Below, piece by piece: positions 7,296 to 13,979 of a DNA stretch of 64,000 nucleotides. A program made the position numbers and the translations under genes. The stretch covers positions 248,001 to 312,000 of the forward strand of contig NZ_PGDQ01000006.1 in assembly GCF_003073135.1 (NCBI RefSeq). Reading direction: 5' to 3'. How positions within the stretch are numbered: the first letter of the stretch is position 1; every line of letters starts with the position of its first letter. The stretch is from Euzebya rosea. GTDB lineage: Bacteria > Actinomycetota > Nitriliruptoria > Euzebyales > Euzebyaceae. Below the pieces are notes generated by a model. The model had not been told where the DNA came from. It was given only the letters and a program-made list of their open reading frames with translations, and searched no databases.

Positions 7296-7822
7296 CCGTC
7301 ATCCGCGTCCATCGGCCCGACATGGCCACCTCGTCCGCCGACGCGCTGGACCTGGCCCCACGCGTGCCGCTGCCCGACGACGCCAGGCTGCTCATCGTCG
7401 ACAACGGCAAGCCCAACGCCAAGGCGCTACTCGGCCACATCGGCGAGCGGCTGCGCGACCTCCTGGGCATCGCCCACGTCGAGGTCCACACCAAACCCTC
7501 TGCCGGCGCCCCGCTGGACGCCGACGTGACCCGGATGCTGGCGGCTCGCTCGCACCTGGTGATCTCCGGCCTCGGTGACTGAGGGGCCTGCACCGCGTGC
7601 AGTTTGCACGACTCCGTCCAGTTCGAGCGGCTGGGAATCCCCGCCACGCTCGTCATGACCGAGCCCTTCCAGGGCCTGGCTGCCCGCTTCGGGGCCACCC
7701 TCGGCGCGCCCGCCTACCCCACGGTCATGGTCCCCCACCCGGTGTCCACCAAGGACGACGCGGCGCTCCAGGCGCTCGCCGACCGTTTCGCCCCCGACGT
7801 GGCCGCCCGCCTCTCCACCTGA
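7292..7822 (+). CDS. UGSC-family selenoprotein (Sec97 encoded by in-frame TGA)
   Basis: A 176-residue protein if the TGA at 7580-7582 is read as selenocysteine. Residues before the stop (HLVISGLGD) and after it (GACTACSLHDS) form one continuous domain in the same frame: GLGD-U97-G-A-C100-T-A-C103-SLHDS-x4-E. This is the UGSC-family signature, here with Ala for Ser. Read as a stop, the product would be a 96-residue fragment ending at the active site, while good coding sequence with the family's C-terminal half (PATLVMTEPF; YPTVMVPHPVS) continues to TGA 7820-7822. A SECIS-like hairpin starts 13 bases after the TGA. GTG start overlaps the upstream stop (GTGA). Likely a redox enzyme; substrate unknown. 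The selA/B/C/D genes are not in this window. Confidence 0.88.
7580..7582 (+). other. UGA recoded as selenocysteine
   Basis: The in-frame TGA sits exactly where UGSC-family proteins carry Sec or Cys, followed by Gly-Ala-Cys. Frame and protein similarity continue without a shift on both sides, which a nonsense mutation in a decaying gene would not be expected to preserve so neatly. Confidence 0.85.
7596..7610 (+). promoter_or_regulatory. Bacterial SECIS-like hairpin
   Basis: CGTGCA (7596-7601) pairs perfectly with TGCACG (7605-7610) around a GTT loop. Bacterial SECIS elements lie just downstream of the UGA and carry a G at the loop apex, where SelB binds. The E. coli fdhF element likewise has a TGCA stem closed by a G/T-rich loop about 11 bases after the UGA; here the gap is 13 bases. 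A competing weaker stem, CTGCA/TGCAG, overlaps it at 7588-7602. Confidence 0.75.
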
Positions 7823-7852
7823 CACACCCCGTCGTGTGGCCCCCCGTGCGTC

Positions 7853-7888
7853 CCCGTACGCCCTGTACGTCCCGTACGCCCCGTACGC
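7853..7888 (+). repeat. Period-9 tandem repeat (CCCGTACGC type), four copies
   Basis: The tetramer GTAC recurs at 7856, 7865, 7874 and 7883, giving four near-perfect 9-bp units. It lies in the 278-bp gap between the selenoprotein gene and the convergent ligase gene. The rest of the gap is C/G-rich and shows no gene or clear terminator. The repeat may arise by slippage. Confidence 0.7.
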
Positions 7889-8100
7889 CCGATCCCGACG
7901 GATTCGTACCCACCGGCTGACGCAATCGTCCCCTCCTCCACCGTCGAACCCGCTGGGGGAGGGCGGTCCGCCGGCGGAATCGTCCCCGTCGCAGCGACGC
8001 AGGGCTCCGAGTGGGGACGAATCCCGTCAGGGGGATGGGGCCCGGCCTCCCTCCCGGGATCCCGGGGGAGGGGCCGACGAGCACACGGGGGAGGGGTGGG

Positions 8101-9717
8101 TCAGCGGGTGACGACGTAGCCGATCGTGTCGCGGTCGACGACGCCGGGGGCGGTGGGGGAGGCCTCGAGCAGGTGCTTCTGGACCCGCTGGGAGGTGTTG
8201 CGGGGGAGGGACTGCACGGCGGCCACGTAGCGGGGGACCGCGAAGTGGGGCAGGCGGGTCTGGCAGTGGTCAAGCACCGACGCCACGTCCAGCGTCGCCC
8301 CCTCGCGGAGCTCGAGGTAGGCCAGGATCTCCTCGCCGCTGATCTCGTCGGGCACCCCGACGACGGCGCTGCCGGCCACCGACGGGTGATCCTCCAGCAC
8401 CACCTCGACCTCGAAGGCCGACACGTTCTCGCCCCGCCGGCGGATCGCGTCCTTCTGGCGGCCGACGAAGTACAGGAAGCCGTCGTCGTCCAGCCAGCCC
8501 CGGTCGCCGGTGTGGAACCACAGGTTGCGGAAGGCCTCCACCGTCGCCTCCGGCATGCCCTCGTACTGCTCGATCATGATGTGGGGCACCGACGGCCGGG
8601 TGACGATCTCGCCCACCTCGCCGGCCGGCAGCGTCCGGTCGTCGCCGTCGACCACCGCGACCTCGCAGTCCTCCAGCGCCGTGCCGCACGACCCCAGCCG
8701 GTACGCGCCGGCCCGGTTCATCGTCACCGCCCCGGTCTCGGTCATCCCGTACAGCTCGTGCAGCGGCACCCCGAACCGGTCGGTGAACGCCTCGGCCACC
8801 GGCTTCGGCGCGCCTGCCCCGTAGCCCACCCGCACCCCGTGGCCGGTGTCCACCGACCGGGCGGGCTGCTTGAGCAACATCGTCAGCAACGAGCCCAGGT
8901 AGTGCACGGCCGTCACGCCCTCCTCGGCGCACTCCTCCCAGAACCGGCTGGCGGAGAAGCGCTCGCGGATGACGACGCGGCCCTCGACCAGCATCGCCGC
9001 GAGGGTCGAGACGTACCGGGCAGCGACGTGGAACAACGGGAAGGTGGTGAACAGCACCTCGCCCTGCCGGAACCCGGCGCCCCGCCCCACCGACCACGCC
9101 AAGCGGGTGTTGGCCCGGTGCGACAGCACGACGCCCTTCGACGGCCCGGTCGTGCCGGAGGTGAACAGCACCACCGACGGATCGGTGTCCGACACGTCCA
9201 CCGTCGGTCCCGGCCGGACCCCGTCCACGAAGTCGGCCATGGACACCACGTCGGCGTCCCCGACCCGGCCGGGCAGGCCGTCGACGGCACCGCAGACCAC
9301 CAGCGTCCGCAACGCCGGCAGGTCGTCGGCCACCTCCCCGATGCGGTCCAGCGCCCGTCGGTCCACCACGGCGAGGGACGCGCCGGTCAACCCCAGCGCG
9401 TGTCGCAGGCCGTCGCCCCGTGACGCCGTGTGCAGCGGCACCTCCACTACGCCGGCCTTCGCCATGCCGATCCAGCTGTGCACGAAGGACGGTCCGTTGG
9501 GCAGCATCACCGCCGCTCGGTCGCCCCTGCCGACCCCCGCCCGAGTCAGCGCGGCGGCCATGACCTCGGTCCGGTCGTCGAGCTCGGCGTAGGTGATGGG
9601 GACGCCCGGCGCGCCCGGGGACGCGCCGTCCGGGCTGATCGTGACGACCGGTGTGTCGGGTGACGCACCGGCCCGCTCGCGGACGATTCGTCCGATGTGG
9701 TGGCCGAGGTAATCCAT
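8101..9717 (-). CDS. AMP-dependent acyl-CoA synthetase/ligase
   Basis: A 538-residue member of the ANL superfamily, activating a carboxylic acid with ATP and CoA via an acyl-adenylate. The phosphate-binding loop is LFTSGTTGPSKG near residue 189; the adenine-binding motif is LYGMTETGA; the Asp of the ribose motif lies in WFHTGDRGW; and the hinge is GRQKDAIRRRGENVSAFEVE. The C-terminal catalytic Lys is probably in the RVQKH region. The layout is like the ligase at 58058. The ATG at 9717 lies inside a conserved 17-bp motif (9715-9731), so the transcript may have a very short leader. Substrate unknown. Confidence 0.9.
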   Translation of the reverse strand: MDYLGHHIGRIVRERAGASPDTPVVTISPDGASPGAPGVPITYAELDDRTEVMAAALTRAGVGRGDRAAVMLPNGPSFVHSWIGMAKAGVVEVPLHTASRGDGLRHALGLTGASLAVVDRRALDRIGEVADDLPALRTLVVCGAVDGLPGRVGDADVVSMADFVDGVRPGPTVDVSDTDPSVVLFTSGTTGPSKGVVLSHRANTRLAWSVGRGAGFRQGEVLFTTFPLFHVAARYVSTLAAMLVEGRVVIRERFSASRFWEECAEEGVTAVHYLGSLLTMLLKQPARSVDTGHGVRVGYGAGAPKPVAEAFTDRFGVPLHELYGMTETGAVTMNRAGAYRLGSCGTALEDCEVAVVDGDDRTLPAGEVGEIVTRPSVPHIMIEQYEGMPEATVEAFRNLWFHTGDRGWLDDDGFLYFVGRQKDAIRRRGENVSAFEVEVVLEDHPSVAGSAVVGVPDEISGEEILAYLELREGATLDVASVLDHCQTRLPHFAVPRYVAAVQSLPRNTSQRVQKHLLEASPTAPGVVDRDTIGYVVTR

Positions 9718-9731
9718 GCGTATGAATATAC
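9715..9731. promoter_or_regulatory. Family 3 promoter motif (YATGCKYATGAATATMC)
   Basis: CATGCGTATGAATATAC overlaps the ligase start codon. The same 17-bp motif occurs at 37884-37900 and 40291-40307, with 13 of 17 positions invariant, each time just upstream of a CoA-ester gene. It could be an operator or an extended promoter element. Confidence 0.5.
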
Positions 9732-9765
9732 TTGTTGAGACCCGGGACGGAACGGGTCTAGACTT

Positions 9766-9787
9766 ACTTACCGACCATTCGGTAAGT
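9766..9787. promoter_or_regulatory. Family 1 operator upstream of the SnoaL-LIV operon
   Basis: Arms ACTTACCGA and TCGGTAAGT form a perfect 9-bp inverted repeat around CCAT. The site lies 31 bp upstream of the GTG at 9819 and between divergent genes. It matches the site upstream of the LIV binding protein at 16 of 22 positions. A TetR-type repressor is the likely ligand. Confidence 0.65.
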
Positions 9788-9818
9788 TAGTGCCATCGAT
9801 GCTGAGGAGCCGCTCCGC

Positions 9819-10289
9819 GTGACTGATCTGGCCGCAATCCGCGAGGTCGAGCAGGTGTTCGTCACCTACTTCGACCGAGTCGACGCCAAGGACCCCGAGG
9901 GGGCCGCGGCGGTCTTCGCCGAGGACGCGCGCATCGACATCATGACGGGTCGCGTCGTGGAGGGTCGGGACGCCTACGCGCGCACCCTCGCTGCGGTGCT
10001 CGGCCAGTACGGCCGGACCTCCCACCACGTGTCCAACTTCCAGGTCACCGTCGACGGCGACCGGGCGCAGCTGATGGCCTACGTCGACGCGGTGCACCGC
10101 ATGAAGGACGACGGCCGCATCTGGCAGCTCTGGGCCCGGATCGTCGACGTGCTCGAGCGCCGCGACGGCGAATGGACCGTCGTCGAGCACACCCTCCACG
10201 GGGTCGACTCCGAGCCCCCGTGGGACGCCATCCCCGACGACTGGTATCCGGGCCACCCGGACCGCCCGTTCGCCGACACCGCCAGCTGA
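9819..10289 (+). CDS. SnoaL/NTF2-like protein leading the LIV operon
   Basis: A 156-residue NTF2-fold protein, starting at GTG 9819 with GAGGAG at 9804-9809. Family features are the first helix with FVTYFDRVDAKDPEGAAAVFAEDARID, the motif VVEGRDAYA, and the paired histidines of TSHHVSNFQVTV. It is the first gene downstream of the operator at 9766 and lies 46 bp before the LIV permease genes, so it is probably co-transcribed with them. Its likely role is isomerase, cyclase or dehydratase on the imported compound or its CoA ester, but no substrate can be assigned. Confidence 0.82.
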   Translation: MTDLAAIREVEQVFVTYFDRVDAKDPEGAAAVFAEDARIDIMTGRVVEGRDAYARTLAAVLGQYGRTSHHVSNFQVTVDGDRAQLMAYVDAVHRMKDDGRIWQLWARIVDVLERRDGEWTVVEHTLHGVDSEPPWDAIPDDWYPGHPDRPFADTAS

Positions 10290-10335
10290 TCCCTCCCCCA
10301 CCCCCCGAACCAAGAGCCTACGGAAGGTCCTCGCG

Positions 10336-11208
10336 GTGTTCCTGCTGCAACTCCTCCTCAACGGGATAGCGATCGGCGCGATCTACGCGCTGGTCGCCCT
10401 GGGCTTCGTGCTCGTGTTCAAGGCCACCTCGGTCCTGAACTTCGCGCACGGCTCCTTCCTGATGATCGCTACCTACCTGGCGGTGACCTTCATCGACGTG
10501 CTCGAGCTGCCGTTCGCCGTCAGCCTGGTGGTCATCGCCGTCGTCCTCGCCGCAACCGGCGTGATCCTCCACTACGGGATCATGCGGCACATGGTCGGCA
10601 AGCCGTTCTTCTCCGTCGTGCTGGTCACCGTCGGCCTGGAGATCGTCATCCGGGCCGGCCTGCTGATCTTCTACGGCCCCACACCGCGCGGACGCCTGAC
10701 CGCCCTGCCGCAGGGTCAGCTGAACTTCGGCACCGTGACCATCCCCTACGTCAACGGGTTCATGGTCCTGGCCGCCGCCATCTCCGTCGGTGCATTCCTG
10801 GTCTTCTTCCAGCGCAGCCGTTTGGGTCTGCACATGCGCGCGGTCGCGGAGAACCTCGAGGCTGCCGCCGCGATGGGCATCGACCCCAACAAGATCTACG
10901 CCGCCGCTTGGGGGATCGGCCTGACCATGGCCGCCATCGGAGGCGTCATGTACGCCCACTACACCCCGTCGGTGTCGCTCGGCGTGGCCGTGATCGGCCT
11001 GCGGGCGTTCCCCGCGGCGATCCTCGGCGGGATCGACTCCGTCGGCGGCGCCATCCTGGGCGGCCTGCTCGTCGGCATCGTGGAGAGCGTTGGCGCCGGC
11101 TACCTGGGCGCGGAGTACCGCGACGTCATCGCCTTCGGGATCATGTTCGCCGTCCTGCTGTGGCGCCCCTCCGGGCTGTACGGCACCCGCGACCTGGTCC
11201 GGGTCTGA
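10336..11208 (+). CDS. livH: Branched-chain amino acid-type ABC transporter permease, LivH family
   Basis: A 290-residue inner-membrane permease with about eight predicted helices. The family signatures GIAIGAIYALVALGFVLVFKAT near the N-terminus (split here as start and middle) and RAVAENLEAAAAMGID, the cytoplasmic loop that contacts the ATPases, are present. It pairs with LivM to form the translocation channel. Gene order H-M-F-G with gaps of a few bases or overlaps indicates one transcript. In catabolic islands such LIV-type systems often carry aromatic or other carboxylic acids rather than Leu/Ile/Val, and the neighbours here favour that. Confidence 0.9.
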   Translation: MFLLQLLLNGIAIGAIYALVALGFVLVFKATSVLNFAHGSFLMIATYLAVTFIDVLELPFAVSLVVIAVVLAATGVILHYGIMRHMVGKPFFSVVLVTVGLEIVIRAGLLIFYGPTPRGRLTALPQGQLNFGTVTIPYVNGFMVLAAAISVGAFLVFFQRSRLGLHMRAVAENLEAAAAMGIDPNKIYAAAWGIGLTMAAIGGVMYAHYTPSVSLGVAVIGLRAFPAAILGGIDSVGGAILGGLLVGIVESVGAGYLGAEYRDVIAFGIMFAVLLWRPSGLYGTRDLVRV

Positions 11209-11218
11209 GGAGCCAACC

Positions 11219-12340
11219 GTGAAGACTGCCACCACCGACTACCGCCAGGACCTGCGGCTGCTGCGCACGCGCGGCCAGCGCCTCAACGCCTTCGCCGTCG
11301 TCATCGTCGCCATCGCCGTCCCCTTCGCGCTGTCCTCCGGCTTCGACCCGCCGCTGGACTTCCCGTGGACCGCCTGGTTCCCCGCCATCAACCTGGCGCT
11401 CATCGCCACGATCGGCGCCGCCGCCCTCAACCTGCTGCTCGGCTACACCCACCAGGTCAGCGTCGCCCACGCCGCGTTCCTGATGCTCGGCACGATGCTC
11501 GGCGCCTGGATGGGCCAGCTGCACGGCGTGAACTTCGTCGTCGTGATGGTCGCCTCGCTGATCGTCGGCGGCCTCGTCGGGGTGATCGTCGGTCTGCCAG
11601 CCCTGCGCTTCAAGGGCCTGTACCTGCTGATCGCCACCTTCGGCGTCCACTTCTTCTTCCTGCTGGCCTACAAGAAGTTCATCGTCGGCTACTTCGGGTT
11701 CAACGCCATCATCTTCACCGCCCCCGAGGTGCCCGCCTGGCTGCACTGGCTGCCGTTCATCACGCCCGACGACAACGGCGTCTTCGCCATCGCCGGCAAC
11801 TTCCGCTGGTACTGGGTCCTGCTGCCGATGGCGACGCTGTCGATCCTCTTCCTTTCCAACGTGGTCCGCAGCCGCGAGGGACGCGCCTTCATGGCCATCG
11901 CCGAGAAGGACGTGTCGGCGTCGCTGATCGGCATCAACGTCACCCGCACCAAGCTGACGGCGTTCGCGCTGTCCTCGGCCTTCGCGTCCCTCACCGGGGC
12001 CCTCGGCGCCTACTACATCGGCGCCCGCGGCGAGGACTCCTTCCCGTTCGAGCTGGTGCTCTTCTACGCCATCATGATCATCGTCGGCGGCATCTCGTCG
12101 TTCCAGGGAGCGGTGTTCGGCGCGTTCTTCTACTACCTGGCGCCGGTGCTGTTCGACTGGATCCGTGCGGAGGTCCCGGGCATTCGCTCCGTGGAGTTCC
12201 TGCAGGACTACGCCAACGAGACCAACCTCGCGATCTTCGGTGTGCTCATCGTGATCGTCCTGGTCGCCCGCCCCACCGGCCTCGTCGGTGTGTGGAAGTC
12301 ACTGAAGGGATACGTGAGCTCGTGGCCGTACAGCAGCTGA
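11219..12340 (+). CDS. livM: Branched-chain amino acid-type ABC transporter permease, LivM family
   Basis: A 373-residue membrane protein. GTG 11219 is chosen because AGGAG lies eight bases upstream and the gene follows livH by 10 bp; an upstream in-frame extension would lie within livH. About ten hydrophobic segments are visible, and the LivM signature (LNLLLGYTHQVSVAHAAFL) and ATPase-contact loop (AIAEKDVSASLIGINV) are clear. It is longer than a typical 320-residue LivM owing to an extracytoplasmic insertion around WLHWLPFITPDDNG. It forms the heterodimeric channel with LivH. Confidence 0.9.
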   Translation: MKTATTDYRQDLRLLRTRGQRLNAFAVVIVAIAVPFALSSGFDPPLDFPWTAWFPAINLALIATIGAAALNLLLGYTHQVSVAHAAFLMLGTMLGAWMGQLHGVNFVVVMVASLIVGGLVGVIVGLPALRFKGLYLLIATFGVHFFFLLAYKKFIVGYFGFNAIIFTAPEVPAWLHWLPFITPDDNGVFAIAGNFRWYWVLLPMATLSILFLSNVVRSREGRAFMAIAEKDVSASLIGINVTRTKLTAFALSSAFASLTGALGAYYIGARGEDSFPFELVLFYAIMIIVGGISSFQGAVFGAFFYYLAPVLFDWIRAEVPGIRSVEFLQDYANETNLAIFGVLIVIVLVARPTGLVGVWKSLKGYVSSWPYSS

Positions 12341-13152
12341 ACCCACACGCCGCAGGCGCCGACGCCGGCCTGGTCGTCCAGGGCCTGGCCGTGGACTACT
12401 CCGGCAGCGTCATCGCGCTGGACGGCGTGTCCATGCAGGTCCCCCCGGGCGGGTTCGTGTCCGTCCTCGGCGCCAACGGGGCCGGCAAGACCACCCTCGT
12501 CCGCGCCATCACCAACCTGCTGTTCGTGCACGACGGCAACGTCAGCCAGGGCAGCATCACCCTCGACGGCACGCCGATCGAGGCCGCCAGCGCCAGCAAG
12601 GTCGTCCGCGCCGGTGTCTGCCAGGTCCCCGAGGGGCGCATGCTCTTCCCCCGCCTGACGGTGGAGGAGAACCTGCTGGTCGGCGCGGCCAGCCGACGCG
12701 ACGGGGACGGCATCGACGCCGACCTCGAGAAGATGTTCGAGCTGTTCCCCCAGCTCGTGTCGCGCCGGACCGATCGGGCCGGCTACCTCTCCGGCGGCGA
12801 GCAGCAGATGATCGCCGTCGGCCGGGCGCTGATGGCCAAGCCCCGCCTGCTGATCTGCGACGAGCTGTCGCTGGGGCTGGCCCCCATGATCGTCCGCGAC
12901 CTCTTCGACCTGCTGACCCAGCTCAACGAGGAGGAGGGGATGGGCGTGCTCGTCATCGAGCAGAACGCCCGCGTCGCCCTGGCCCACAGCAAGTACGGCT
13001 ACGTCCTGGAGACCGGCCGGGTGGTGGTCGAGGGGACCAGCAAGGACCTGCGAGAGGACGGCTACGTGCAGGAGTACTACCTGGGCGGGGCCGGAGATGC
13101 CAAGGACGCCTACGAGGCCGTCGTCGCCCGCTACACCGGGAGGGCCTCGTGA
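12322..13152 (+). CDS. livF: ABC transporter ATP-binding protein, LivF family
   Basis: A 276-residue ATPase. The GTG at 12322 overlaps the end of livM by 19 bases, and a purine-rich GAAGGGA at 12304-12310 may serve as ribosome-binding site. Walker A is GANGAGKTT, the Q-loop region is CQVPEGRMLFPRLTVEENL (typical of LivF), the signature is LSGGEQQ, and Walker B is LLICDEL. The D-loop and switch His region are altered to EQNARVALA, which is normal for LivF. It powers import together with LivG. The C-terminus is about 30 residues longer than usual. Confidence 0.9.
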   Translation: MAVQQLNPHAAGADAGLVVQGLAVDYSGSVIALDGVSMQVPPGGFVSVLGANGAGKTTLVRAITNLLFVHDGNVSQGSITLDGTPIEAASASKVVRAGVCQVPEGRMLFPRLTVEENLLVGAASRRDGDGIDADLEKMFELFPQLVSRRTDRAGYLSGGEQQMIAVGRALMAKPRLLICDELSLGLAPMIVRDLFDLLTQLNEEEGMGVLVIEQNARVALAHSKYGYVLETGRVVVEGTSKDLREDGYVQEYYLGGAGDAKDAYEAVVARYTGRAS

Positions 13153-13979
13153 GCGCCCCCGTCACCCAGACCATGACCAACACCCCCGCGACCCAGGCCG
13201 CCCCGATCCTGACGCTCAACGACGTCACCGTGCAGTTCGGCGGGCTGAAGGCCTGCAACGGGGTGACCGCGCAGGTCCACCGTGGCGAGCTGTTCGCGCT
13301 GATCGGCCCCAACGGTGCCGGCAAGACGTCGTTGGTGAACGCCATCACCGGCGTCTACCAGCCCAACCCCGGCGCGGTCGTGGACTACACCGACGCCGAC
13401 GGGACGACCCACAGCCTCCTCGGGCGCAAGCCCCATCAGGTCGTGCGCATGGGCCTGTCGCGGACCTTCCAGAACCTCGGCCTGTTCCCGCAGCTGTCGC
13501 TGCTCGACAACATGATGCTGGGCCGCTACATCCATCAGCGCGGTGGGGTGTTCGCTGCCGGCTTCCGGACCCGCAAGGCCGTGAAGGAAGAGGTGGAGGC
13601 GCGCGCCGCCGTCGAACGGGTCATGGACCTGCTGGAGATCTCCCACCTGCGGTTCGAGCCGGTGGGTGACCTGCCCTACGGCCTGCAGAAGCGCATCGAG
13701 CTGGGTCGCGTGCTGGCGATGGAGCCCGACCTGCTGCTGCTGGACGAGCCGATGGCCGGCATGACGGTGGAGGAGAAGCTGGACGTCGTCCGCTTCATCT
13801 ACGAGATCCGTGCCGAGCTCGACGTCACCGTGCTGCTGATCGAGCACGACATGGCCGTCGTGATGAGCATCGCCGACCGCGTGCTCGCCCTGAACTTCGG
13901 CGAACCGATCGCGCTGGGCACCCCGGCGGAGGTCCAGCAGACCCCCGCCGTCGTCGAGGCCTACCTGGGAGCCGAGTGA
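13149..13979 (+). CDS. livG: ABC transporter ATP-binding protein, LivG family
   Basis: A 276-residue ATPase starting with GTG overlapping the livF stop (GTGA). Walker A is GPNGAGKTS and the Q-loop lies in GLSRTFQNLGLF. The signature reads LPYGLQKR instead of the canonical LSGGQ, which is common in LivG. Walker B is LLLLDEPMAGM, and the switch His is in LLIEHDMAVVM. An Asp/Pro-rich segment between Walker A and the Q-loop (VVDYTDADGTTHSLLGRKP) is a small insertion. It is predicted to pair with LivF on the cytoplasmic face. Confidence 0.9.
   Translation: MSAPVTQTMTNTPATQAAPILTLNDVTVQFGGLKACNGVTAQVHRGELFALIGPNGAGKTSLVNAITGVYQPNPGAVVDYTDADGTTHSLLGRKPHQVVRMGLSRTFQNLGLFPQLSLLDNMMLGRYIHQRGGVFAAGFRTRKAVKEEVEARAAVERVMDLLEISHLRFEPVGDLPYGLQKRIELGRVLAMEPDLLLLDEPMAGMTVEEKLDVVRFIYEIRAELDVTVLLIEHDMAVVMSIADRVLALNFGEPIALGTPAEVQQTPAVVEAYLGAE

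Noticed and set aside
7292-7582. A 96-residue complete gene followed by an unrelated ORF at 7604 (or 7597)
   Set aside because: Both parts lie in one frame, and the residues on both sides of the TGA join into the UGSC motif. The alternative frame at 7597 gives an Arg/Pro-rich nonsense protein.
7292-7822. The UGSC gene as a pseudogene with a premature stop
   Set aside because: The stop falls exactly on the Sec/Cys position, a SECIS-like hairpin follows, and there is no frameshift or other damage.
7853-7888. CRISPR-like array
   Set aside because: Units are nine bases with no spacers, so this is a simple tandem repeat.
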